Assembly: GCA_947624725.1 (NCBI GenBank) | Contig: CANQLP010000004.1 | Span: 29,841-93,840 of the forward strand | Source of the DNA: an uncultured Clostridia bacterium | GTDB lineage: Bacteria > Bacillota_A > Clostridia > TANB77 > CAG-508 | Direction of reading: 5' to 3' | Length of the DNA stretch: 64,000 nucleotides | Shown here: in pieces, positions 29,468-40,946 of the stretch | Position numbering within the stretch: the first letter of the stretch is position 1 | How the letters are laid out: each line of letters starts with the position of its first letter | Notes under the pieces: generated by a model | Seen by the model: the letters and a program-made list of their open reading frames with translations, nothing else | What the model was told of the DNA's origin: nothing | Databases searched by the model: none | Position numbers and translations under genes: made by a program

Positions 29468-31268
29468 ATGAAAAACAACAATAAGAAACCAAAAAACAAT
29501 AAAAATGTCATGGCAGGAATATGTATAGTATTATTAGTTATTGCAGCAGCAATTACTTTAGCAGTATATTTTATGGCACAAAGTAAAGAAAATGATGAGG
29601 AAATTGCATATACACAGCTATTACAAGACATCAAAGATGATAAAATAGAAAGTATTGAAATGACAGTTGGAAGTACAACTTTAAAAGTAAAATATAAAGA
29701 AAGAGAAAATGATGACGACACAGAAAAAGTAATAATTCCAAATACACAAACTTTTATTGAATATGTTCATCAAATGAAAGAAGAAGGAAAAGAGATTAAT
29801 TTAAAACAGTTGCCAAGTGGATTTTTAGCAGGAATAAAATCTAACTTCTTGTCATTAATATCTACAGGACTTATGATAATAGTAGTAGTTATGATATTTA
29901 AAATGCAAGGAATGGGAGATAAAGGCAAAGTTTATGATGGAGTAGAAAATAAGAGTGATGTTAAATTTGCAGATGTTGCAGGACTTCAAGAAGAAAAACA
30001 AGAGATGATAGAAATTGTAGACTTCCTAAAAGAACCAGATAGATTCTTGAAGATGGGAGCAAAGATTCCAAAGGGAATTTTACTTTGTGGAAAACCTGGT
30101 ACAGGAAAAACATTGATTGCAAGAGCAATAGCTGGAGAAGCAGGAGTTCCATTTATTTCTATGAGTGGTTCAGAATTTATTGAAATGTTTGCTGGACTTG
30201 GTGCATCTCGTGTTAGAAAACTATTTGAAAAAGCTAGAAAACTTGCACCATGCATAATATTTATAGATGAGATAGATGCAATCGGGTCAAGAAGGACAAG
30301 CTCAAGTGGTGCTGAATCAGAAAACAATCAAACCTTGAATCAATTATTAGTTGAGATGGATGGATTTGAGAAAAATGATACAATAATTGTACTTGCAGCA
30401 ACAAACAGACCAGAAATGCTAGATAAAGCATTGCTTCGTCCTCGGAAGATTTGATAGACAAATAACTATAGCTCCTCCTGATGTAAGAGGAAGAGAAGAT
30501 ATTCTAAAAATACATGGAAAAGAAAAGAAGTTTTCAGCTGAAGTAGATTTAAAAAGCGTTGCAGAAGATACAGCAGGGTTTACTGGAGCAGAACTTGCAA
30601 ATATTATGAATGAATCAGCAATAATTGCAACAGTAAAAAGACATGATGAAATAACAAGAGAAGATATTGATGATGCAGTAAAAAAGGTAACTGTCGGACT
30701 TCAAAAAACAAGTCGTGTAATATCAGAAAAAGATAAACGCCTTACAGCATATCATGAAGCAGGTCATGCAATTGTAGGAAAATATTTAGAGACAGTTTTA
30801 GATGTAAAGGAAATATCAATTATACCTAGAGGAGTTGCTGGTGGATATACGATGTATAAGACAAATGAAGATAAGTTTTATATATCAAAGACTGAAATGG
30901 AAGAAAAGCTTATATCTCTTCTTGGAGGACGCGCAGCAGAAGAGCTTGCATTAGATGATATTTCAACAGGAGCAAGTAATGACTTAGAAGTTGCAACAAA
31001 GACTGCAAGGGATATGATTGTAGTATATGGTATGAGTAAAAAGATTGGACCTATTTCACTTGTTGTAGATGATGTAAGAGAACTTGAATTCTATGGAAAA
31101 GAAATAGAAGATGAGATAGGAACAGAAATAAGAAGATTAATAGATGTAGCATATGCAAGAGCAAAAGAAATCTTATCTGCGAATAGAGATAAACTAGATG
31201 CAGTTGCAGAAACTTTAATTGAAAAGGAAACAATTACAGAGAAAGAATTTAATAAATTCTTTGAATAA
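29468..31268 (+). CDS. ftsH: ATP-dependent zinc metalloprotease FtsH, one CGG +1 shift
   Basis: 599 residues after the skip at C30443. Two membrane helices (about 16-38 and 121-140), AAA domain with Walker [10 protein letters not shown], Walker [12 protein letters not shown], and the second region of homology LLRPGRFDRQI, which needs the skip to supply its glycine. The protease has HEAGH and the third zinc ligand region [10 protein letters not shown]. Membrane quality-control protease. Unshifted reading stops 3 codons after the CGG and would lose the whole peptidase. Confidence 0.95.
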
Positions 31269-31274
31269 AATGCC

Positions 31275-31319
31275 AAAAAACTCATGCAGGAACAAAAAAG
31301 TTCCTACATGAGTTTTTTC
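31275..31319 (+). terminator. Terminator of ftsH
   Basis: aaaaaactcatg-caggaac / gttcc-tacatgagttttt stem with T-run; could act in both directions. Confidence 0.85.
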
Positions 31320-31394
31320 TACTTATGCATTGACAAAAAAAAAAGAAAAGTATAGAACTTATATAAATTTGCTTGACTATGCACAAAACTCATG

Positions 31395-31440
31395 TTATAA
31401 CTAGATAGAAAGTTTTTAATAACTTATTATCTAGTTATAA
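31395..31440. promoter_or_regulatory. 13-bp inverted repeat upstream of the ORF6N gene
   Basis: ttataactagata (31395-31407) and its exact complement tatctagttataa (31428-31440), spaced by 20 bases, overlapping a possible -10 (gttataac) of a promoter with ttgact at 31373. Candidate operator or autoregulatory hairpin. Confidence 0.5.
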
Positions 31441-31459
31441 TTTTATTCAAAAATAATCT

Positions 31460-32461
31460 ATGGCACTATCTTGCCAAAAAATCAAGAAATTAAAAATTAC
31501 AAAATGGGGAGTGATATTTATAGAAGAAAAAGAAATTATAGTAACAGAAGACAAAGAAAACATAGTACAAGATAAAGTAGATAATATTAAAAATCTAATT
31601 TATTGCATAAGAGGAAAGCAAGTTATGTTAGATAGAGATGTGGCAATGCTTTATCATTATGAGACAAAGAGAATAAATGAAACAGTAAGAAGAAATATTA
31701 GGCGCTTTCCAAGCAATTTTTGCTTTCAATTAAATAAAAACGAATATGAAAATTTGAAGTCGCAAATTGCGACTTCAAATATACATGGTGGAAAACAAAA
31801 ATTGCCATATGTATTTACAGAAAAAGGAATTTTAATGCTTGCAGGATTGTTAAAAAACGCAGTAGCTGTTGAAATAAGTATAAAGATAGTAGAGGCTTTT
31901 GTAGAAATGCGAAAATTCATAACATTGAATGGAAGAATATTTAATAGGTTATTAGATATAGAATATGAGTTAGATAAACAAGGAAAAGCTATATCAAATC
32001 ATCAAAAAAATTTTGAGAAAATCTTTAAAGAATTGGAAAAAAATCATAAAGAAGAAGTTAAGCAAAGTATATTTTTCGAAGGACAAATATGGGATAGCTA
32101 TATCTTAATTATAGATATAATAAAAAGAGCAAAGAGTAAGATAGTGATAATAGATAATTATATAGATGATAGTATTTTGAGTATGTTAGCAAAGAAGAAT
32201 AAAAATGTAGAGGTTATAATAATAACATCAGAAAGAGCCAAGATAGATAAACTAGATGTTAAGAAATTTAATGAACAATATCCAATATTAAAGATAACTT
32301 ATACAAATAAATTTCATGATAGATTCATTGTTATAGATAGTAAAGAACTATATCACATAGGAGCATCACTTAAAGATTTGGGAAAGAAGTGTTTCGGAAT
32401 TAATAAAATAGAAGATGAAGAATACATAGAGAAAATAAACAAATTTGCTATATTAGATTAA
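31460..32461 (+). CDS. ORF6N-domain protein with C-terminal PLD-like region
   Basis: Up to 333 residues; the start is uncertain (ATG 31460 lacks a ribosome site). ORF6N/KilA-N type DNA-binding domain at about 40-150: IRGKQVMLDRDVAMLYHYET, NIRRFPSNFCFQL, YVFTEKGILMLAGLL. A coiled region follows. At 230-325 is a region resembling phospholipase D-type nucleases: IVIIDNYIDDSIL, then FHDRFIVIDSKELYHIGASLKDLG. Phage antirepressor-like head with a possible nuclease or sensor tail; isolated between terminators. Confidence 0.65.
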   Translation: MALSCQKIKKLKITKWGVIFIEEKEIIVTEDKENIVQDKVDNIKNLIYCIRGKQVMLDRDVAMLYHYETKRINETVRRNIRRFPSNFCFQLNKNEYENLKSQIATSNIHGGKQKLPYVFTEKGILMLAGLLKNAVAVEISIKIVEAFVEMRKFITLNGRIFNRLLDIEYELDKQGKAISNHQKNFEKIFKELEKNHKEEVKQSIFFEGQIWDSYILIIDIIKRAKSKIVIIDNYIDDSILSMLAKKNKNVEVIIITSERAKIDKLDVKKFNEQYPILKITYTNKFHDRFIVIDSKELYHIGASLKDLGKKCFGINKIEDEEYIEKINKFAILD

Positions 32462-32576
32462 ATTTTTGTAATTTTATTTTTGAAAAGACCTAAACGCTTG
32501 GTCAGTTTTATATACTTTTATATTGAAGTATGATAAAATACACATATTATTATGAAAAATGAAAGGAAAAACAAAT

Positions 32577-34281
32577 ATGGATAAAAGAATATATAAACAT
32601 TTAGAAATTACTGACCTTAAGGATATGCTAAAGGAAACAGGAAAGCTTTATGGAGAAAAAACAGCTTACAAAATAAAAAAAGATGGAAAATATATTACAT
32701 TTTCTCATAGAGAAGTAAGAGAAATGATAGATGCACTAGGTACTTCGCTTATAAATATGGGACTTAAAGGCAAAAGAATTGCCGTAATTGGAAATAACAG
32801 ATACGAATGGGAAATAGCATATTTATCAGTTGTATGTGGAGCAGGAATAATTGTTCCACTTGATAAATCACTAACTGAAGTAGAGCTTTCTAATTTAATT
32901 GAAAAATCAGAGGTAGAAGCTATATTTTGCCCAGAAAAGTATATCCAAACTTTAGAAGAATTTAAACATAATGGTGTAGGAAAATTAAAACATTTAATTT
33001 CAATGGACCTAGAACTACATGGAAAAGGTGTACTTTCACAAAAAGAATTAATTGACGAAGGAAGAAAATTAATTGCAAGTGGTGATAAAAGATTTGTAGA
33101 AGCAAAAATAAGTCCAGAAGAAATGAATATTATGCTATTTACATCAGGCACAACATCAGCTCCAAAGATAGTTGCTTTATCTCATAAAAATATTTGCTCA
33201 AACTTAATGGATATAGCTTCTGTTTTAGATATAAATTCAGAAGATGTATTTTTATCTGTACTTCCAATACATCATGTGTTTGAATGTACAGTTGGATTTT
33301 TATTTGCATTATACAGAGGAGCAACGACAGTATTTTCAGATGGTCTAAAGCATATTGTAGATAATTTAAAGGAGTATAAAGTCACAATGATGGCATGTGT
33401 TCCATCAATCTATGAGCAAATATTAAAAAATATAAAGACACATTTAAGAAAAGAAGGCAAATTAGAAAAGGTATTAGCAGATGAGGAAAAATATAAAGAG
33501 TTACCAATTGAAGAAAGAAGAAAGAAATTTAAAGAAATACAAGATATGTTTGGAGGAAATATAAAACTATTAATAAGTGGAGCTGCAGCACTTGAAAAAT
33601 CTGTTGAAAAAGAATATAGACAACTTCGGATTTAATTTAGTTCAAGGATATGGTCTGACAGAAACATCACCAGTAGTTGCAGTAGGAACAAATAGATTTT
33701 ACAAATTAGGGTCAATCGGAAAAACAGTCCCAAGTGTTGAAGCAAAACTCGCAGATGTAAATGATGAAGGAATAGGTGAATTACTTGTAAAAGGACCTAG
33801 CATAATGCTTGGATATTATAACAATAAAAAAGCAACAAATGAAGTGTTTGATGATGGGTGGTTTTATACAGGCGATTTGGCAAAAATTGATGAAGAAGGC
33901 TATATATTTATCTGTGGAAGAAAGAAGAGCGTTATTGTTTTAAAAAATGGAAAAAATATCTTCCCTGAGGAAATAGAAAATCTAGTTAATCGTATAGAGG
34001 GAGTAAATGAGTCTTTTATATTTGGAAAGCAAATGACTGAAGATAAGGATGATATAAAAATAAATGTAAAGGTAGTTATTGATAAACAAAGAGTTAAAGA
34101 AGTATATAAAGTGGAAACAGATGAGGAGATATATAATGCCATTCATTCAAAAATAAAGGAGATTAATAAAATTATGCCACAGTATAAGGCGATAAGAGGC
34201 ATGATAATAACAGAAACTCCACTAATTAAAACTACTACAAATAAGATAAAAAGAGAGGCAAATTTAAAGGCAATGAAATAA
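32577..34281 (+). CDS. Long-chain acyl-CoA synthetase (AMP-forming), one CGG +1 shift
   Basis: 567 residues from ATG 32577 after the skip at C33627. Adenylate-forming motifs: MLFTSGTTSAPKIVALSHKN, then across the junction LGFNLVQGYGLTETSPVVAV, later DDGWFYTGDLAKIDEEGYIF and GRKKSVIVLKNGKNIFPEE. Activates fatty acids to acyl-CoA or acyl-AMP. The skip separates the N-terminal ATP site from the A5 motif; neither half alone would be active. Substrate chain length not predictable. Confidence 0.9.
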
Positions 34282-34419
34282 CATATTCTTATCACAAAAA
34301 ACACTTGCATAATCCCATGTAAAAATGATATAATCTAATTTGAAAAATTGTAAATACAAAATGTTTTAACATAAGTTATAATCTTATTTTAGGGTTAAAG
34401 AAAGGAACTTGAGAAAAAC

Positions 34420-37060
34420 ATGGGAAATATTGTTGTTTTAGATGAGCTTACTATAAATAAAATTGCAGCAGGAGAGGTTATCGAAAGACCAGCTTCTGTA
34501 ATAAAAGAAATGGTTGAAAATTCAATTGATGCAGGCGCAAAAAACATAAGTGTAGATATAAAAAACGGTGGAATCTCATATATAAGAATTACAGACGATG
34601 GAAAGGGAATAGAAAAAGAGGATTTAGAATTATCTTTTGAACGACATGCTACATCTAAAATAAGAACAGCAGATGACTTAAATGAAGTAAAATCAATGGG
34701 ATTTAGAGGTGAGGCTTTAGCAAGTATCGCAGCTGTCGCAAAAGTCGAAATGATATCTAAAACACAAGACCGGTGAAACAGGAAATAGAATTATAGTTGA
34801 AGGTGGAAATGTAAAAGATATAGCAGAAATTGGAGCACCAAATGGAACTTCTATAACTGTAAAAGAACTTTTCTATAATACCCCAGTTAGATACAAATTC
34901 CTAAAAAAAGATTATACAGAAGCAGGATATATCGAGGATGTGATAACAAGAATTGCGTTAGTTCATCCAGAAATAGCATTCAAATTTACCAATGCAGATA
35001 AGACAATAATACAGACTTCTGGAGACGGAAATATCAAAAATGTTATATACAGCATATATGGAAAAACTATTGCACAGGCATGCTTGAATGTAAATTATGA
35101 ATTTGAAGGAATAACAATAACAGGAGTTGTAGGTAAGCCAGAAATTGCAAGGTCTAATAGAACAAATCAAATGTTTTTTGTTAATCAAAGATATATAAGA
35201 GATAGAATATTATCAAATGCAGCAGAAAAGGCATTTAAAGGAATGATACCAATAGGTAAATTTGGATTTTTAGTATTAAACCTAGAAATGGCACCTAGTA
35301 TGGTTGATGTAAATGTACATCCAGCAAAGCTTGAAGTTAGATTTCAAGAAGAACAAAAAGTATTTAAAGCAGTTTATTGTGGAATACAAGATACACTTTT
35401 GAAGGCAGAACTAATTGCAAATTCTGAAACACAAATAACAGGTAAAATAGAAAAAGGGAGTATGAATGTGGAAAAATTAGAAGATACAGAAGGAGCAAAA
35501 TCTAGCTTATCAGGATTGTTTAGAAGAATTGCAAGAAATGCACCAGAGGAAAAAGAGACTGAAAATAATGTAATAGAAAGTATTTATAATAGCAAGAATT
35601 CTAAAGAAAATGATAATAAAGCACAGGGAACAGAAAATGTAGATGTGCAAAGTCCAGTAAATAATGAACAAAAGCAAAGTACGGAAGATATTATAAATCA
35701 AGTAAAAAGTCAAATAGACGCAATAAATAGAGAAATGAACAAAGAAGGTACGACCAAGGTATCAGATTATAAAATAAACCCAGTTTACACAAATACAACT
35801 TCAGAAGAAGTTATAAATAAAGCAAACGATACAAGCTCTAATATAACTTCTAGTGTAAACACAACTGCAAATGTAACAGGAAATGATGCAATCAAAAAGA
35901 CAATAGATGAATTAATGCAGATGGGAGCAGGATTGACACCAGAACAAATAAGAGAAAAGCTTTCAAAAATTGCAGAAAATAGCACAGCAAGTAGTAATGC
36001 TGTATCTAATGTTTCTAATCTTCAAACAAGTGAGAGTATTTTAAATAATACACAAAAAGAAAATGAGGAAATTAAGGAATATAACAAGGAAGAATTAAAC
36101 AAAGAAAATGTAGAGGAAAATGCTACACAAGATACTCTGCAAGAAAATGACAAGACAGAAGATACTCAAACAATAAATTTAAGAGCAATTGAGAGAATTG
36201 TAAAAAATAAGGAAAATATAGAAGAAAAAGAAGAAGATACTAGTATTCTACAAGAAGGACAAAAGCCAGGAGATATACTTTTAAATATAATACAAGAGCA
36301 AAATGAGAAATATGTAGGGAACGAAGTAAAAGAAAGTCCAAAACAATTTGACGATATGTATGAGCAAATCTTTGGAAACATGACAGCATCAGCAAAAGAA
36401 AAAGAAAAAAATGAAGAGAAAAAATCAAGTGCAAATGATATTGTAAATAGCAATATGAATATGTTTGAGGAAGAAGAAACAATACCTTATAGGTTTATTG
36501 GTATTGCATTTAGAACATATATCATTTTAGAGATAGAAGATGAATTATATATATTAGATCAACATGCAGCACATGAAAGAATAATGTATGAAAAAGTAAA
36601 GAAAAATTATTATTCAGATGAAGAAAAAGATTCACAAATAATGCTACTTCCAGATGTAATTACATTAACTCATAAAGAAATGGATATAGCAAGAGAAAAT
36701 ATGGACAAGTTCGAAAAAGCAGGATTTGTATTAGAGGAATTTGGAGATAACACAATAAAACTTACAGGAGTTCCTAATATATGCTTAGATTTAGACACAA
36801 AGAATTTATTTTTAGAGACATTAGACGAAATAAATACAGTAGCTAGAACTGCAAAACAAGAGATAGAAGAAAGATTCATTGCAACTATCGCATGTAAAGC
36901 AGCAGTTAAGGCAAATATGGCACTTAATGAGGAAGAAGTAGAAAGTCTTTTAGATGAACTACTTAAACTTCCAAACCCATTTACTTGTCCTCATGGAAGA
37001 CCAACAGCAATAAAACTTAGCAAAACAGATATTGAAAAGAAATTTGCTAGAAGAAAATAG
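34420..37060 (+). CDS. mutL: DNA mismatch repair protein MutL, one CGG +1 shift
   Basis: 879 residues after the skip at C34771. N-terminal GHKL ATPase ([36 protein letters not shown]) with the shift restoring the loop [14 protein letters not shown]. The C-terminal endonuclease domain has DQHAAHERI and [10 protein letters not shown]. Between them, from about residue 340 to 690, is an unusually long Asn/Glu/Thr-rich linker, making this MutL about 200 residues longer than usual. No mutS is in the window. Confidence 0.93.
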
Positions 37061-37078
37061 TGAAAGGGGCGAGTGTAA

Positions 37079-37499
37079 TTGACAATATTAACTGTAATAG
37101 AAATTGTTGCATTTATAATCTTTGTTATATCATGTGTAACCATATATCATAGTACTAACTCATATGAACCAAGCAAAAGAATTATATATATAGCGATTCG
37201 GAACATGTATTATGTATTTCATAATTTCTATGATTTGCAGTATTAGCTCTTCAAAATTAGTTGTAGAAAATGAACAAGCATTAAAAGATGTTCTTATGGT
37301 TGTTAAATTAATATTTACTCCAATAAATACGATGCTATTATTCGCACCAATAGGAAATGTATTTGGAAAATTAAAAGATCAAACAATAGATACAGATAAA
37401 GGTGGGAAAAGATTAATTGTAATATTAATAATTTTCATTATAGCCATTGTATTTGAAGCAAGATATATTGGAAGTTTTATTAATACATTATTAGGATAA
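37079..37499 (+). CDS. Uncharacterised small membrane protein, one CGG +1 shift
   Basis: 139 residues from TTG 37079 (gaaagggg ribosome site) after the skip at C37199. Four predicted membrane segments: about 3-22, 36-58, 74-97, 110-135. No family motif I can name. It lies between mutL and miaA in the same direction, spaced 18 and 20 bases. The join is supported because both halves are membrane-type and the second lacks a start. Confidence 0.7.
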
Positions 37500-37519
37500 T
37501 TAGAAAAGGAAGAAGTAAT

Positions 37520-38433
37520 TTGAATAAACCAAAAGTAATTGTAATTGCAGGACCAACGGCTTCTCGGAAAAACTGCCATATCAATAGAACTTGCAAAAAA
37601 AATAAATGGCGAGATTGTATCTGCTGATTCTATGCAAATATATAAGCATATGGATATTGGAAGTGCAAAGCCAAGCAAACGGAGAAATGCAAGGAATAAA
37701 ACATTATATGCTAGATTTTGTAGAACCAAGTGAAAGATATAGTGTTGCAGAATATAAAAAACAGGCAACGAGTTGTATAAAAGAAATTATAAAAAAAGGT
37801 AAAGTTCCAATTGTAGTAGGTGGAACTGGACTTTATATTAATGCTTTAATTTATGGAATTGATTATATAGACACAAAGCTAGATACAGCATATCGTGAAG
37901 AACTTGAAAAAAGAGCAGAATTAGAAGGCTTAGAAAAATTATATCAGGAAGCTTGTAACATTGATAAAGAGGCAATGACAAACATTTCTAAAAACGATAA
38001 AAAAAGAATAATAAGAGTTTTGGAAATATACAAAGAAACTGGGAAAACAAAGACAGAGATGGAAAAAATGTCTAGACAGAAAGAAGTAGAATTTGATTAT
38101 AGATTATTTGTCATTAATATGGAAAGAGATAGGCTTTATGAAAGAATAAATAAAAGAGTAGACTTGATGATAGAGCAAGGCTTAATAGATGAAGTAAAAT
38201 TCATGCTAGACAAATATAAAGATTTTCCAACAGCTATGCAAGGCTTAGGATATAAAGAAACAAAGGAATATTTAGATGGCAAGATAACAAAAGAAGAAAT
38301 GATAGATAAGATAAAATTAGAAACGAGGCATTATGCAAAAAGACAGTTAACATGGTTTAGGAAAAATCAAGAAGCAATATGGATTGAAAATAATCAAGAA
38401 GCAATAGAAAAAATTATGGCAAATATAAAATAA
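37520..38433 (+). CDS. miaA: tRNA dimethylallyltransferase MiaA, two CGG +1 shifts
   Basis: 303 residues from TTG 37520 (aaggaagaag). Adds a dimethylallyl group to A37 of tRNAs reading UNN codons. The first skip at C37565 creates the P-loop [17 protein letters not shown]: without it the ATP site has Arg in place of the GKT glycine. The second at C37680 gives [20 protein letters not shown]. Later [15 protein letters not shown] and [19 protein letters not shown] ending. MiaA modification itself affects frame maintenance, so its own double dependence on shifting is notable. Confidence 0.94.
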
Positions 38434-38461
38434 ACAAAAGATTGGAGGGGTAAAAAACAGC

Positions 38462-39713
38462 ATGGCAGAGAAACGCAGCAAAAAGCATCAAATAGAAAAA
38501 AAGATAATCATTATATTATCATGTATATTTGTAGCAGTTTTAGTAGTTTCTTTTCTATACAATTTAATGCAGCTTATAATAGAACCCTCTAATATATTTA
38601 TCATAGAAAACCGGAAATATTTATGAAGAAGAAACAACACAAGGATATATTGTAAGAGACGAAAAAGTTTTATATGGAGAGAATCATAGAAATGGTTTGG
38701 TAGAAATAAAGTCAGAAGGAACTAAAGTATCAAAAGGAGAAAATGTTTTTAGATATTATAACAGTAATGAGGAATCATTAAACAAAAAAATAGCAGAATT
38801 GGATGTAGAAATAAGCGATGCATTGGAAGGACAGACAGATACATATTCAGCAGACATCCAACTTTTAGATAAACAAATAGAAACCTCTTTAGAAGAACTA
38901 ATTTCTACGAACAATGTAAAAGATATAAAAGAATATAAAACTAATATTTCAGATTCTTTGGTAAAAAAAGCAAAAATTGCAGGAAGCCTCAGTCCATCAG
39001 GCTCATACATCAATAATTTGATTGAAAAAAGAAGAAAGCTTGAAGAGGAATTAAATAATCGGTTTGGAATATATAAAAGCAGAAATGAGTGGGGTAATTT
39101 CTTATAAAGTAGATGGGCTAGAAGATATTTTGACTCCAAGTAATCTTCAAAATATAAATGAAAAGCTTCTTAATAGTTATAATTTAAAAACAGGACAAAT
39201 GGTATCAACAAGTAGTGAGGCTGGAAAGATTGTTAATAATTATGAATGCTATATTATTACATTTTTAGATTCTGACGAAGCACTTAATGCAAAAATCCGG
39301 AGATACTGTGACATTAAGACTATCTAACGCTCAAGAAATTAGTGCTGAAATTACATCAATAATAGGACAAGAAGATGGAGATGTAATGATTGCATTTAAA
39401 ATAAATAAAGCAGTCCAAGATTTGATTTCATATAGAAAGATAACAATAGATGTTATTTGGTGGAGCTATGAGGGCTTAAAAATACCAAATTCGGCTTTAA
39501 TACAAGAACGGAGACTTGTATTATGTAATAAGAAATAGAACGGGATATAAAGACAAAATTCTAGTAAAAGTGAAAAAACAGAACAAAAACTTCTCAATAA
39601 TCGACAACTATGAAGTTTCAGAATTACAAAATATGGGATATAGCAAAGAAGAAATATATTCTATGAAAAATATAAGTCTGTATGATGAGGTAGTTACAAA
39701 CCCAGAAAAATAA
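38462..39713 (+). CDS. HlyD-like membrane-fusion (adaptor) protein, four CGG +1 shifts
   Basis: 415 residues after skips at C38612, C39060, C39298 and C39509; all segment lengths are multiples of three. One N-terminal membrane helix (about 16-38), a lipoyl-type half (EEETTQGYIVRDEKVLYGEN ... GTKVSKGENVFRYY), coiled coil around 90-190, second half AEMSGVISYKVDGLE, and a beta-barrel region (KIGDTVTLRLSNAQEISAEI). Similar HlyD-domain proteins precede sepF in Clostridia. Export partner unknown. Confidence 0.85.
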
Positions 39714-39839
39714 TGTTACAGCAATGTTACATAAAGATTAAAAATAAATTACAATACGAAAAACTATTGACAAATCGTTCCAAAAGTAAGATACTATAAT
39801 TAGCAAATTTACAAAGGAAAAATTAGGAGGTTTTATCAG

Positions 39840-40301
39840 ATGGCTGGAAGTAATTTAGTTAACAAATTTTGGAACTTTTTTGGGGTTGAACAAGAAGACG
39901 ATGAAGAAGAAGTAGAGAACTACGACTATGAACAAGAGGAAGAAGAAGAGGGCGAAGAAGAAGAAAGAAAGTTATTCGGAAGAAAAAATAAGGTTGTAAA
40001 TATGCCTCAAAGTAACCAAGTTAAAATGGTAATTTCTCAACCAACTACTTTTGAACAATCTGAAGAGATATGCCAATACTTAAAAGAAAGAAAATCTTGT
40101 ATTGTTAATCTTGAATATGTAAATAAAGATGTAGCAAGAAGAGTAGTAGACTTCATAAGTGGTGGCGTTTATGCCTTAAATGGACATATACAAAAGATAT
40201 CTAATTCAATATTTTTAATAGCGCCAGCAAATTACGATATAGCTAATGAAGCAGGAAGAGAAGAAGTAAAAAGTAAACTTTCAGTATCATGGCTAAAATA
40301 G
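39840..40301 (+). CDS. sepF: Cell division protein SepF
   Basis: 153 residues. N-terminal amphipathic membrane-binding helix (MAGSNLVNKFWNFFG), acidic linker of Glu and Asp, and the SepF core at about 65-145 (VKMVISQPTTFEQSEEICQY, RRVVDFISGGVYALNGHIQK). SepF ties FtsZ to the membrane. Aggaggt site before ATG; a terminator follows, separating it from divIVA. Confidence 0.93.
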   Translation: MAGSNLVNKFWNFFGVEQEDDEEEVENYDYEQEEEEEGEEEERKLFGRKNKVVNMPQSNQVKMVISQPTTFEQSEEICQYLKERKSCIVNLEYVNKDVARRVVDFISGGVYALNGHIQKISNSIFLIAPANYDIANEAGREEVKSKLSVSWLK

Positions 40302-40321
40302 ATAAATTAGATAACAAAAGA

Positions 40322-40358
40322 TAGGCGAAATTAATAAAAAATTTCGCCTTTGTTTAAG
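40322..40358 (+). terminator. Terminator of sepF
   Basis: aggcgaaatt / aatttcgcct stem, T-rich tail. Confidence 0.8.
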
Positions 40359-40411
40359 TATAAAAACATTACGAAGCTTTACATAAATCAAGCTAGAAGG
40401 GAGAAAGGATT

Positions 40412-40862
40412 ATGATTACACCATTAGACATTGAAAACAAAAAGTTTTCAAAAAGAGCTTTAAATCGGCTATAGTACAGAAGAGGTAGATGATTTTTTAG
40501 ATGAACTAACGATAGATTACGAGAAGATATATAAAGAAGTATCTAGTAGTAAAGAAACAATTGAAAGTTTAAATGTAGAGCTTGCAAAATATAAACAAAT
40601 GGAAACAACACTTCAAAATACACTTGTTATGGCACAAACTACAGCAGATGATATAAAAAATATGGCAAAACAACAAGCTGATTCTATAATTAATGAAGCA
40701 CAAAAATCTGCAAAGGATGAATTAACACAAATTGACAGCCAAATTCTTATGAAACAAAGAGAATTGGAAGAATTAAAAAATCAATGTGAAGTATTTAAGA
40801 CAAAAATGGAGTCTATGCTTGTTTCACAATTAGAGCTTTTAAAGAGTCAATATAAAAATTAA
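40412..40862 (+). CDS. divIVA: DivIVA domain protein, one CGG +1 shift
   Basis: 149 residues after the skip at C40466, the only site with GGC after the C. Start MITPLDIENKKFSKRALNGY then STEEVDDFLDELTIDYEKIY, the DivIVA N-terminal pole-binding module, followed by a coiled coil. Marks curved membranes at poles and septum. Next to sepF and upstream of mfd. Unshifted reading stops after one further codon, so the shift is obligatory. Confidence 0.92.
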
Positions 40863-40946
40863 TTATTGTGATTTTACCTAAAATCCTCAAAAACACTTGC
40901 AAATTTCGGAAAAAAAGAATATAATTTTATTCTGAGGTAAATTAAA

